Shown here: in pieces, positions 56,082 to 64,000 of the stretch | Position numbering within the stretch: position 1 is the stretch's first letter | Layout of the letters: the number at the start of each line of letters is the position of its first letter | DNA from: Streptomyces hygroscopicus | GTDB lineage: Bacteria; Actinomycetota; Actinomycetes; Streptomycetales; Streptomycetaceae | Length of the DNA stretch: 64,000 bases | NCBI GenBank assembly: GCA_002021875.1 | Contig: CP018627.1 | Coordinates: 11,948,216 to 12,012,215, forward strand | Direction: 5' to 3' | The notes under the pieces: generated by a model | The model's input: the letters and a program-made list of their open reading frames with translations, nothing else | Told to the model about the DNA's origin: nothing | The model's database searches: none | Position numbers and translations under genes: made by a program

Positions 56082-57140
56082 TCAGGATCCCGCGTTGTGG
56101 CTGCGTGGGCGTGGGAGGCGTTTTCGGGGCGGGTGGGCTTGTTGTTCGGCGCGGATGTCGAGCTGGATGCCGACCAGGAGTTTCTTGGTGATCTTTTCGC
56201 TGCCGTCGAGCAGGGCGGTCAGGGCGGCTTCGCGGATGAGGTGGGAGAGGCTGCCCATGACGCCGCCGGTGCGCTGGTGGAGGTAGTCGGCGTGCCGCGC
56301 CAGGGTGTGCGGGGTGTGGTGGCGCAGGCGCAGGGCTTGTTCCATGTCGGTGACCAGAGTGCGCCAGATCTCGCGTTGCTCTTCGGTGGCGCAGGGCAGG
56401 GCGGTGTTGCGGATCAGAGTGAAGCGGCCGGCGAGCTGGGCGCCGCGCGGCCCGGTCAGCAGGGGAGAGGCTTCGACGTCGACGCCGGCGTAGACGAAGG
56501 TGGCGGGGATGCGCTCGCCGAGGTGTTTCATCTGGTCGGAGGTCTCCGCGCCGGACCGGGTGCGGGTGTCGAGCAGGTGGACGTCGTCCACGAGGACCAG
56601 CTTCGTCTCCAGCAGGCACAGCAGGTGGCAGACGGCGTCGGTGATCTGTGCCTGGTTCATGCGGGCTGCGATGGTGATGCCGAGGAACCGGGCGAATTCG
56701 CTGACCAGCATCTTGGGGGTGGAGGCCGGTGGCACGGCCAGGAAGACCACGGGCAGGCGGTCCGTGCGGCCGGGGTGCCGGCGCTGCTCGGCGAGTTCGA
56801 AGGTGCGGCCCATTTCCAGCAGAGTGGTGGTCTTGCCGGTGGTGGGTGGTCCGGAGACGATCAGGCCGCGGCGTGCGGTGCCCTGCTGGCGGCGGTTGAG
56901 GAGCATCAGGCGGCGCAGCGACAGGGAGATGCGTTCCATGGCCGGGGTGGTCAGCACCACGAACCGGGAGTGGTAGTCCAGCCGTTCCTCCAGCGACCAG
57001 TCCTCGTCCGCGGCCGGATGGGGCTGCAGCGGGGGAGTGGCGACGAACTGCTGCCAGCCGTCCCGCGTGGTCGGCGGCGCGTACGCCGCGGCCCTCGCTC
57101 CGTCGTGAAGGGCGCTGTCGGCAGAGGTCTTTGTCACCAC
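56082..57140 (-). CDS. TnsC/TniB-like transposition ATPase
   Basis: A 352-residue AAA+ ATPase from GTG 57140, overlapping the transposase stop. The N-terminus has the TniB segment HSRFVVLTTPAMERISLSLR; Walker A is GPPTTGKT at 97-104, Walker B KLVLVDDVHLL at about 180-190; the arginine-finger region lies near GPRGAQLAGRFTLIRN, and the C-terminal helix bundle reads GGVMGSLSHLIREAALTALL. It would link the TniQ-HA target complex to the transposase. Confidence 0.85.
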   Translation of the reverse strand: MVTKTSADSALHDGARAAAYAPPTTRDGWQQFVATPPLQPHPAADEDWSLEERLDYHSRFVVLTTPAMERISLSLRRLMLLNRRQQGTARRGLIVSGPPTTGKTTTLLEMGRTFELAEQRRHPGRTDRLPVVFLAVPPASTPKMLVSEFARFLGITIAARMNQAQITDAVCHLLCLLETKLVLVDDVHLLDTRTRSGAETSDQMKHLGERIPATFVYAGVDVEASPLLTGPRGAQLAGRFTLIRNTALPCATEEQREIWRTLVTDMEQALRLRHHTPHTLARHADYLHQRTGGVMGSLSHLIREAALTALLDGSEKITKKLLVGIQLDIRAEQQAHPPRKRLPRPRSHNAGS

Positions 57141-59308
57141 TGTGCTGCTTCCTGGTGGGCGTCATAGATCCGGGACGGGCGCGGAACGTGGGCGGGGGAG
57201 TCTGGCCGTTCGCCTCCGGCAGGCCCATCGGCATCAGCGGGGCCGGGCAGGTCGTCGTCCTCGTCCCAGCCGTCCTCGAACCCTGCCTCCCCTTGCTGAT
57301 CCTCTTCTTCCAGCGGAGTGAAGGCACCCACCAGGCCGTAGGAGAGGGTCGGAGCGGCCACGGGGTCCGGGACCGCCTGCGGCGCGGCTGGTTGGGCCAG
57401 GGATGCTGTGGCGCTGGCGCGCGCCGCCACCGTCTGCTCGCGGCGCGTCCCGGCGCCGTTGCTCGCACGCCGCAGCAGGCGGTCCAGGGACTGGGCGAGC
57501 TGCCGCTCGTGCTCGACGCGGTCACCGCGGCGCTCGACTGCGGCACGGACGTGCTGCCAGGTGAAGTCGGTGAAGGGCAGGCTGACACAGCCGCGGTGGA
57601 TCCACGGCACCTCTTCCCACCCGGTGGGCAGCCGCACCCAGACCTGATTGGGGTCGTAGGGGTTGTGGTGCACCTCCCATCGGCCGTCCGGCGCGCCCGA
57701 CCGGTACCCGCGGTGCGGATTGAGGACCTTGTGGTCGTAGGTGCGGTAGTCGAAGCGGATGCCGTAGTCGTTGATGGCCACCCGCTTGACGGGCAGGAGC
57801 TCGATGTAGTCGTCCGCGCTCAGCGGCACCGGGATATAGCCGGCGACTCCCACGAGCGCGCCCCACATCTCGTTCGGCGACACGACGAGCTTCGGCGCCA
57901 GCGGATGGCGCAGCGACGCGTGCGGGCGGTGCTGCCAGTCGGTGACGAGCCACTCATCCAGCAGGTCCTGCACCTGCGCAAGCGTCCAGCACGCCTCCTC
58001 CTCAACGCGCGTGCCGCGCCGGGTGACATCCGAGCCGCTGTAGCCGGCCACGTACTGGGAGAACCGGTCCCCGATGGTGCGGAACGTCCGCTCGACATGG
58101 CCCTTGGCCGGGCCGTTGGCCGGCGGGGCCGGCTGAACGGACACCCCCAGGCTCTCGCACGCGGCAATGAAAGACCCGGAGACAAACACTGCACCTTGGT
58201 CGACCACCACCGTCTCCGGCATGATCACCGGCCGGGCCGCTGCCCCTTCCAGCCGCGCATCCAACGACACCAGCCGCTCATAGGGGATGACTGACCGGGA
58301 CATCGCCAGCGCCGTCTCCCACTCCGGGCGCATCCGCATGGGCGTGACCATCTGTGCCAGCAGCACCGCCGCATCTACCGATCTTGTGCCTACCGGACGC
58401 ACCACCGCGGCACAGATACTGCGCGTTGCCACGTCCAACGCGATCGATAACTCGACCGAGCCCGTCACCCCGTCGGCGAGCACCACCAGCACATCCAGCG
58501 GCGTACTGTCCAGCATCACCAGCTCACCCGGCCGCAGCGCCACCGTCGGAGCGAAGGGGGGAGCCGGCCGCGAGGTGCGCCGCCGCTGCTGCGCCGCCGA
58601 CCCCAGCAGACCATGGCCATCGGCGAGCGCGTGCACCAGCCGGTTGAACGTCGTCACCGGCGGCACCTCCACCACGCCGGGACCATGGGCTTCCTCCAGA
58701 ACCCACCCGACCATGCGCCGCAGCCGGCTCAGCGTGCCACTGGAGCGTTCCCGCTGCGCCTCCAGCACCTGAGAGATCGCAGCGACCACACGCTCATCGG
58801 CCCGTCCCACCACAGAACGCCTACACGCCGTCCGCTGGTCAACCAGCCCCCACAGCCCCTTCTCGCGGTAACGGGCCCGCATCCGCCGCACGGTCACCGC
58901 ACTCGTCGGCTGCCCCGCCACGGTCAACTCCGCTGCCTTGGCCTCCTCCCGCTCCGCCACAGTCCGCTGCGCCGGATCGAACTCCGCCCGCGGCACACCG
59001 CCCTGCCCCGGCACAGGAAGGCCGGTCTCCACCTCGCGCACGTGCCGCTCCCAGGCCTCCGCACGCTCGCGTGCCTGCACAGGCAGTTCCTCCAGGAGCC
59101 CGAACGGAGGCACCCGGGGGCGGGGTGCTCCTACGAGTTCGAAGTCAGGAGCAGCGAACAGATAGTTCACCAGCACCGTTGCTGTGGAGTTGTCCGAGTC
59201 GACCAGCCGTACACGAGCCCCTTCGAGCATCACCACCGTCCAGGAGCGGTCCTCGAACCGCACCTGGCTCCCCACCTCAAGTACTGCCGCCGTCACGCGG
59301 ACGCCCAC
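57134..59308 (-). CDS. TnsB/TniA-like DDE transposase
   Basis: A 724-residue transposase. N-terminal HTH regions (SAVTVRRMRARYREKGLWGL, LSRLRRMVGWVLEEAHGPGV) precede the rve domain with Asp267 (GELVMLDSTPLDVLV), Asp370 (TVVVDQGAVFVS) and Glu406 (GHVERTFRTIG), the last two 35 residues apart. A Mu-type barrel follows (VAINDYGIRFDYRTYDHKVL), then an acidic C-terminal tail (EDGWDEDDDLPGPAD) that in TnsB-like proteins contacts the ATPase. GTG 59308 is the longest start; a GTG at 59296 overlaps the TnsA stop. All catalytic residues are present. Confidence 0.85.
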   Translation of the reverse strand: MGVRVTAAVLEVGSQVRFEDRSWTVVMLEGARVRLVDSDNSTATVLVNYLFAAPDFELVGAPRPRVPPFGLLEELPVQARERAEAWERHVREVETGLPVPGQGGVPRAEFDPAQRTVAEREEAKAAELTVAGQPTSAVTVRRMRARYREKGLWGLVDQRTACRRSVVGRADERVVAAISQVLEAQRERSSGTLSRLRRMVGWVLEEAHGPGVVEVPPVTTFNRLVHALADGHGLLGSAAQQRRRTSRPAPPFAPTVALRPGELVMLDSTPLDVLVVLADGVTGSVELSIALDVATRSICAAVVRPVGTRSVDAAVLLAQMVTPMRMRPEWETALAMSRSVIPYERLVSLDARLEGAAARPVIMPETVVVDQGAVFVSGSFIAACESLGVSVQPAPPANGPAKGHVERTFRTIGDRFSQYVAGYSGSDVTRRGTRVEEEACWTLAQVQDLLDEWLVTDWQHRPHASLRHPLAPKLVVSPNEMWGALVGVAGYIPVPLSADDYIELLPVKRVAINDYGIRFDYRTYDHKVLNPHRGYRSGAPDGRWEVHHNPYDPNQVWVRLPTGWEEVPWIHRGCVSLPFTDFTWQHVRAAVERRGDRVEHERQLAQSLDRLLRRASNGAGTRREQTVAARASATASLAQPAAPQAVPDPVAAPTLSYGLVGAFTPLEEEDQQGEAGFEDGWDEDDDLPGPADADGPAGGERPDSPAHVPRPSRIYDAHQEAAQW

Positions 59309-60063
59309 TCGCCCGGGCCTGCTGTCACGGTCACCCGTTCATGCAAGGGCTCGTTCAGCGGGGCTGACAGTGCCCCGGTCCATAGGGCGTGGAAGAGGGC
59401 CGGGAGAACCCTCATGGTGTCTCCGAGGTCACGTGCTCCTTCGATCAGCGGCCGAGGACGGGCAAAGACCTGAACCGCCTCTTCCAAGAGCGCGGTGTCC
59501 CGGTAGCGAGGGTGCCGGTATCCCGACAGCCAGCCCAGGTTGGCACCGACAACCGGTTCCGGAGGCGAGGCGACCCAGTACTGCCATCCCACCGCACGTG
59601 CCGCCGCTGCCATGACGTCAGCACGGTGTGCAAGTCGGGGAGAGATCTCCCCTCGCCCGGCACAGTCGAGCAGCAGACCGCCGCCGTCGCTGAACCGAGC
59701 CATCAGATGCGGCGCATGCGACACCACGGCCCCATCAGATCCCCGCCAGGACAGCTCTACAGGGCGGCACGCCATCGCCATGACCGAAGAATCACGGTCC
59801 AGCAGCATCACCTGGGTGCGCATGACACCCGACCCGTAGTGCACCAGCCGCCCGGTAGTAGCCGACCACCACCAGCCCGGCGCGAAACGACGGCCAGATC
59901 GCAGGGGAAACGGACGTACCGGACCGCAGTCCTCCAGACGAACGACACGAGCGGCCTCGCCCCACGGCATCCGCTGTTCTCCACCGCACGGATCCAGGAA
60001 ACGGGCGCTGTACGAACCTGGATCAGCGACCGCCAGGTGCGCTGAGGAGCCTTGCTGCCACAC
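59293..60063 (-). CDS. TnsA-like endonuclease subunit, active site apparently lost
   Basis: A 256-residue protein from GTG 60063. The frame matches actinobacterial TnsA-like proteins: RMPWGEAARVVRLEDCGPVR, WWWSATTGRLVHYGSG, RPVELSWRGSDGAVVSHAPH, GWLSGYRHPRY. TnsA cuts the 5' ends of the transposon, allowing cut-and-paste movement. Relatives read ESxLERD where this one has GSGVMRT, and HAPD/VPDY where it has HAPH, so the catalytic glutamate (now Gly77) and aspartate (now His119) are missing; LLLDCAGRG also lacks the usual EVK/DVR-type basic residue. It may serve only as a structural subunit. Overlaps the TnsB start; 56 bp after the helicase stop. Confidence 0.7.
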   Translation of the reverse strand: MWQQGSSAHLAVADPGSYSARFLDPCGGEQRMPWGEAARVVRLEDCGPVRPFPLRSGRRFAPGWWWSATTGRLVHYGSGVMRTQVMLLDRDSSVMAMACRPVELSWRGSDGAVVSHAPHLMARFSDGGGLLLDCAGRGEISPRLAHRADVMAAAARAVGWQYWVASPPEPVVGANLGWLSGYRHPRYRDTALLEEAVQVFARPRPLIEGARDLGDTMRVLPALFHALWTGALSAPLNEPLHERVTVTAGPGEWASA

Positions 60064-60119
60064 GCACCATCAACAGACGAGCATCCCATCAGGTAATGGG
60101 CACATGGCGACCTACTCCG

Positions 60120-62792
60120 TCACGCCCATGCGACGCCCAGCTCCCGCAACGCATTCAGCTGCTCCTGGGTGAGCTTGTCGCGCCTCGATTTGGTGTTGGA
60201 GACCCATACGCCCAGCTTCACGGCCACCGGCTCTGCCTCGCCGTGGACGGCGATCTCCTCAGCGTGGCCCCTCGGCACAGGCCGGTGAACGCCTTCCCGC
60301 TCGACCCACTGGGCGAGGGCCGTAAGTCCGCGCTGGAACGCCTGCTGTGCCTTGCTCGGCCCCTTCGCCGCGCGCTGGGCCGCCGGAGCGGGTGACGGGG
60401 TCTCAAGCGGCTTGATGCCCAGCTGGGACAGCCGTTCCTGTTGCTCGGTGGACAGCGGCGCCCAGGTGCTCGCCTCGCGTTGCCGTGCGAGCCATCGTCC
60501 GATGTCGTCGCCGTCCATGAGTACGCCGGGTGCGATGTCGGGCAGGTGGCCGTCGGCGTCGACCAGGTCGGCGAGGACGCGGTAGTGGCGCTGCCAGTCC
60601 AGCGGCCACGGGCAGTTCCAGTCCGGGTCGATCGCCGCCAGCTGCTCCGCGCGCTCCGCCGCACGCTTCGGGTCCTTCCCGAGGCCGCCCTTCCGGCGCA
60701 GGTTGGCCATGTGCTGGCCGATGGGGACCATCGCCTCGCCTTCACCCCACACCGCGTCCTGACGTGGTGCGAGGTGCCCGGTGGCCCGCCGGTAGGACCG
60801 CAGCGCGGCCAGCTTGGCCTCCCATGCTTCCTCGCCCGGCTCCCAGACCATCCTGGCCTCCGGCGCGTCCAGGAGGACCTTGCGCCGGTCCTCCAGCTCA
60901 CCCGCCCGCAACGCCTTGCGCTGCTGGTGCACCCACCGTCCGAGGGGGAAGTCCTTGGTGACACCGACCTCGACCTCGACGTCGTACGGGACGGCGTAGA
61001 CGCCGGTGATCTCGTTCTCTGCCCGCCAGCGCAGCAGGGCCTGGTAGCCCTCCAGCCACACCAGCGACTCCGGCCGGTAGACCCGGGTGCGCAGGAACGC
61101 CGCGATCGTCGCCGCGTCCCGGGGAGAGGAGAAGTGCAGCAGGGCCGACTCGGCAGCGGCGTCGGTGTCGTCCTGCTCCTGGTCCTCGCCGTCGCTCTCG
61201 CCGCTGGCCCCGACGATCCGCCCGTCCTCATCACGCTGCACGTGGACCTTGCGCTGCCCGCTGGTGAGCGCGCGGGAGGCGAGCTGCTCGACCAGACGCT
61301 CATCATGCGAGCGCAGGCCCTGGAGGACCACTACGAGGGGGCGGAAGCTGGCGCTGGCGACCATGTCCGTCGGGTCCTCGTTCGGCTCCAGGAACACCGG
61401 GACGATGATCCGCGCCACCTTGGTGGAGCCGTCCTTGTTGAGGCGGAGCGCGCGGCCGATGTTCTGGACGATCTCGACCTGGGAGCCGCGGGTGTCGGCG
61501 AAGCAGATCGAGTCGACTCCCCGCTCGCCGGTGATGTCGACGCCTTCCCCGAGGACGCGACAGCTTGCGAGGAAGGCGCGGTGGACCCGGCGCCCGGCGG
61601 CGTCGATGCCGTTGGCGAACTGGCGCAGGACCTCGCGCCGTTCGCTGACGAGGTGGTCGCCGCACAGCCATGCCGACCAAACGCGGTCCGGGGGGACGTG
61701 GCGGCCGGCCTCAAGTTCGTAGAACTCCGCGTCGATGGAGGACTTCGGCAGCTTGTCGGCGGCGGCCAGGTCGTCGCCCGTGGCGTCGTTGACGTACAGC
61801 TCCGCAGCGGTGGCCGGGAGCTTGTCCGCGAACGCGGCGGCCTCCTCGACCTTCTGGTGGAACGTCATGATGGTGCGGAGGTTGTACGCGGCCGCGTGCT
61901 CCAGGAGCGCGGTCTGCAGCAGGGCCAGGCGCCGGCCCCGCAGCGCTTCCTCCGACAATCCGAGGACGGGGGAGGGGTCACGGATCTCAAGTACGTCGAT
62001 CTCGAACCCGGCGAGGATTCCGCGCTCGATCGCCTCCGAGAGCCCGAGCTCCGCCCCGGGCAGCCAGGCACCGAACGTGCCGTCCGGGTCGTCGGCCATG
62101 GTCGCGATCTCCACCTTCTGGCCTTCCACGCCCTTCTGCGGCCGGGCCGCGGCGAGGATGCGTGGGGTCGCGGTCAGGTAGAGCCGGAAGTCGGCGGGGA
62201 TCCGCTGGTTGTCGTGGATCGCCGCCCACGGCCGCCCAAGATCACCGGCGGTGCCGTGCGCCTCATCCACGATCGCGAGGTCGAAGCCCGCCATGCGCTG
62301 GCCGTAGAGCCGGTCTCCGCCCGCCAGAGCGGCCTCCAGCGGCCCGCGAACCTTCCGCTGGCCCGCGGGTGCATCGATGTCCTCGCGGTCCACCAGCGAG
62401 GCGTACGTGGCGAACACGACGACCGGCCCGGACCCGACCCACAGGGCGAGTTGGATCGGGTTGGTGGTGGTCCGCACGCTCAGTTCGTTCAGCACCGGGT
62501 CGTTCTCCAGCGAGCACACCGCGACCATCGGGGCGCGGTGGCCCACCAGGCGCCACGCCTGGGCGGTCTGGGCGAGCAGGTCCAGGGTCGGCACGGTCAC
62601 GAGGATCCGGCCGTCCGCGAACGACTCCAGCGCGCACGCGGCCGCCGTGATCGTCTTGCCTGAGCCGGTCGCTGACACGATCGTGCCCCGGGCGCCCTGC
62701 GGGGGTACTGATGACCTTGCAGGAAATCCCACCCACTTACGAAACGCGGAGCGCTGCTCTACCTGGTGTTCCTTGAGCTTAATCGCTGACAT
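60120..62792 (-). CDS. DEAH helicase with helicase-associated domains (telomere-linked, ttrA-like)
   Basis: An 890-residue superfamily 2 helicase from ATG 62792 (GGGGAGG upstream). Motif I ATGSGKT at 41-47, motif II VDEAH at 175-179, motif III LTATP, motif VI QNIGRALR. The C-terminal ~330 residues contain two or three HA-type units (FPLGRWVHQQRKALRAGELE, AIDPDWNCPWPLDWQRHYRV, IGRWLARQREASTWAPLSTE). Helicase genes of this type (ttrA and relatives) are often the first gene from the telomere of Streptomyces linear replicons and influence conjugal transfer. This is the second gene from the end here. It shares its accessory domain with the TniQ-HA protein four genes downstream. An upstream open frame to 62957 is not natural. 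Confidence 0.8.
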   Translation of the reverse strand: MSAIKLKEHQVEQRSAFRKWVGFPARSSVPPQGARGTIVSATGSGKTITAAACALESFADGRILVTVPTLDLLAQTAQAWRLVGHRAPMVAVCSLENDPVLNELSVRTTTNPIQLALWVGSGPVVVFATYASLVDREDIDAPAGQRKVRGPLEAALAGGDRLYGQRMAGFDLAIVDEAHGTAGDLGRPWAAIHDNQRIPADFRLYLTATPRILAAARPQKGVEGQKVEIATMADDPDGTFGAWLPGAELGLSEAIERGILAGFEIDVLEIRDPSPVLGLSEEALRGRRLALLQTALLEHAAAYNLRTIMTFHQKVEEAAAFADKLPATAAELYVNDATGDDLAAADKLPKSSIDAEFYELEAGRHVPPDRVWSAWLCGDHLVSERREVLRQFANGIDAAGRRVHRAFLASCRVLGEGVDITGERGVDSICFADTRGSQVEIVQNIGRALRLNKDGSTKVARIIVPVFLEPNEDPTDMVASASFRPLVVVLQGLRSHDERLVEQLASRALTSGQRKVHVQRDEDGRIVGASGESDGEDQEQDDTDAAAESALLHFSSPRDAATIAAFLRTRVYRPESLVWLEGYQALLRWRAENEITGVYAVPYDVEVEVGVTKDFPLGRWVHQQRKALRAGELEDRRKVLLDAPEARMVWEPGEEAWEAKLAALRSYRRATGHLAPRQDAVWGEGEAMVPIGQHMANLRRKGGLGKDPKRAAERAEQLAAIDPDWNCPWPLDWQRHYRVLADLVDADGHLPDIAPGVLMDGDDIGRWLARQREASTWAPLSTEQQERLSQLGIKPLETPSPAPAAQRAAKGPSKAQQAFQRGLTALAQWVEREGVHRPVPRGHAEEIAVHGEAEPVAVKLGVWVSNTKSRRDKLTQEQLNALRELGVAWA

Positions 62793-62829
62793 TTCCGTGC
62801 CTCCCCGAGCGCTGAATTCCTGTGATCTT

Positions 62830-63519
62830 TCAGAGGGCCGCGTGCGGAATACAGGCCGCGCCCAAGTCGTTCCAGAGCGACGCATCTGCCTTGTGCCAGC
62901 CGCCCGGCTTTCCGTCCTTGAAAGGCGGCTTGTCGTCTGGGTCGTAGTGCCCGGCATCGAGCGTGCAGACCACGACGTCCCCGTCCGCGTTCCGGGTCCG
63001 GGCCGTGCACAGACCGCCGGCCTCGCCCAGCGCCTCCAGCACCCGGCGTCGCGCCGTGGTGTGCGGGTGGGTGCCCGGCAGCACGCTCTCCCGGACGAAC
63101 TTCTCCAGCCGCACCAGGTCCGCCCGCTCCCGCCGCCTCACGTCCGTGATGTGTACGGCCAGTTCAGCGGCCCCGGCCGACCGGCCGCCGCGCCGGGACC
63201 ACTCCCGGTCCGCGATGCCCACCAGGGCCTCGCTCACCGCCCTCACGCCGTCATCCCACCCGTCCGCGAACAGCGAGCCCCGAGAGGCCGGCGCTATGCC
63301 GCCCAGCTCCACCACCTCGCACTGCGCCCCAGCGACCGCCCCGGCCTTCAGCGCGGCCACCAGGTCGTCCGCCTCGCTCGCGGGCACACCCTGCGCCTCC
63401 AGGAGCGCAAACACCTTCAACCGGGCGTTCACGCCCGCAGTCTGGTACTGCGTCACCCGGCGCACAGAATCGCTGCTCAGCGCGGGATCGGGTCGGGTAG
63501 ATTCGTGGTGACCGGTCAT
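62830..63519 (-). CDS. telomere-proximal hypothetical protein
   Basis: A 229-residue protein from ATG 63519, with GAGAGGA 9 bases upstream. The N-terminal part is helical (ARLKVFALLEAQGVPASEAD, DLVAALKAG); a later segment is basic (VHITDVRRRERADLVRLEKF); the C-terminus has one CTARTRNADGDVVVCTLDAG segment with two spaced cysteines and a histidine, perhaps a small zinc site. It is the outermost gene, 37 bp upstream of the helicase, probably in the same operon. Family not recognised. Confidence 0.6.
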   Translation of the reverse strand: MTGHHESTRPDPALSSDSVRRVTQYQTAGVNARLKVFALLEAQGVPASEADDLVAALKAGAVAGAQCEVVELGGIAPASRGSLFADGWDDGVRAVSEALVGIADREWSRRGGRSAGAAELAVHITDVRRRERADLVRLEKFVRESVLPGTHPHTTARRRVLEALGEAGGLCTARTRNADGDVVVCTLDAGHYDPDDKPPFKDGKPGGWHKADASLWNDLGAACIPHAAL

Positions 63520-63589
63520 CTGCGGTCGTTCCTCTCGGAATTCGGGGAGGTCCCCGGGTGGTTGGGGGGTGTCCCGTGTTTCCGCCAAC

Positions 63590-63617
63590 GGTACATGGTG
63601 CATCAACCTGATGTACC
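63590..63617. promoter_or_regulatory. inverted repeat upstream of the telomeric operon
   Basis: GGTACAT at 63590-63596 and ATGTACC at 63611-63617 form 7-bp arms 14 bases apart, about 70 bp upstream of the outermost gene. The layout suits a dimeric repressor site of the GntR/KorSA kind used on Streptomyces plasmids. Confidence 0.45.
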
Positions 63618-63660
63618 CACTACACTGGAACTCACACGAACGAGCGACCCCCACCCCTCG

Positions 63661-64000
63661 TAGCCAGCCCGGCCCGCGTCAGCGGGCCCAGGCGGTTCTG
63701 GAGGCGCAGCCGGAAGGACCGTCAGGCGGGGGAGCGCAGCGGACCCGCCGGGAGTGCGGAGCACTCCCCAACTCCCGTACTGGGGACCCCACTAGCCGCA
63801 CCTGACGTCCCGCCAGTCACGGCCGCGCGATGCGCGGCCAGCCGGGCGCGCAGCGGCCGGCCCCACCGGTCCCTGGAGCGCAGCGGAAGGGACCGCCCTC
63901 GCATCGCGAGGGCCAGCGGGAGCGCAGCGACCGCAACAGCCGGGCGCAGCCCGGCTGTTCGCTTGCACATCGCGCAGCGATGTGGTACCCGCTCCGCGGG
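63661..64000. repeat. Streptomyces-type telomere
   Basis: Read from the right edge inward the sequence begins CCCGCGGAGCGGGTACC, the archetypal Streptomyces terminal palindrome (63988-64000), followed by hairpins with GCA, ATC, GAT or GGA loops: 63966-63984 (8-bp stem, GCA), 63935-63959 (11-bp stem, GCA), 63896-63912 (7-bp, ATC), 63867-63895 (GGAGCGCAGCGGA core), 63821-63839 (8-bp, GAT), 63750-63768 (8-bp, GGA), 63725-63749 and 63671-63688. Such palindromes fold on the 3' overhang during end replication and bind the Tap/Tpg complex. No protein frame here is real. Position 64000 is taken as the molecule's end. Confidence 0.92.

Noticed and set aside
63722..63970. Open frame within the last 300 bases
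   Set aside because: It results from GC-rich telomere palindromes (repeated GCGCAGC), not from protein coding.
1..64000. CRISPR arrays, rRNA and tRNA genes
   Set aside because: No regularly spaced direct repeats, rRNA segments or cloverleaf-like tRNA sequences were recognised on either strand by eye.

Overview
The window is very GC-rich, uses GTG and TTG starts freely, and holds gene families typical of Streptomyces (Tpg, SAV_2336-type protein, NB-ARC/TPR proteins, actinobacterial transposases). Its last 340 bases form a dense run of small-loop palindromes ending in a 13-nt terminal palindrome, which matches the archetypal Streptomyces telomere. Position 64000 is therefore probably the physical right end of a linear chromosome or linear plasmid. 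I cannot tell which from the sequence, and the left edge is internal.

Layout. 1-21 kb is a gene graveyard: an MFS exporter, a SDR oxidoreductase, a GNAT protein, a PPOX-UvrA-like pair and an intact ISL3 element lie among fragments of IS4, NF041680, IS5 and IS701 transposases, two tyrosine recombinases, an ATP-grasp gene, a NUDIX gene, a SAV_2336-type protein and a helicase-associated (HA) repeat protein. 21.7-43.1 kb is a defence island. It holds a zinc-ribbon/GIY-YIG-like protein, then a CBASS locus: a Cap4-like nuclease-SAVED effector, a convergent 2TM-SAVED effector, and a CD-NTase, E2-like, E1-like and JAB/Cap3-like operon. A PafBC-type (RecA-NDp) promoter precedes the CD-NTase. Next come a TniB-like remnant, an Avs-like 1753-aa nuclease-STAND protein with a partner gene, a 5'-truncated NB-ARC/TPR gene, an alanine racemase fragment, a PIN protein and an unknown protein.

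43-50 kb holds STAND-gene fragments, a deoxyribosyltransferase-like gene and a Mu-like transposition operon with a DDE transposase between two related AAA+ ATPases, one carrying the same N-terminal HTH region as the transposase. The terminal-protein gene tpg converges on it. 50.6-52.4 kb has a GNAT gene, an XRE/ImmA pair and a divergent 43-codon gene, with a perfect 22-bp palindrome overlapping the latter's promoter.

52.5-63.5 kb is one leftward array starting at the telomere: a 229-aa protein, a DEAH helicase with HA domains (like telomere-linked ttrA-type genes), a TnsA-like protein that appears to lack its catalytic residues, a TnsB-like DDE transposase, a TnsC/TniB ATPase and a 1170-aa protein joining a TniQ domain to about five HA repeat pairs. 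The four transposition genes overlap or nearly overlap. This telomere-linked Tn7-like module with a TniQ-HA target selector is the best candidate for an undescribed system. Remnants of related genes (HA repeats at 19.5-20.2 kb, TniB at 29.7-30.5 kb) flank the CBASS locus in the same orientation and order, so the defence cassette may once have been cargo of such an element.
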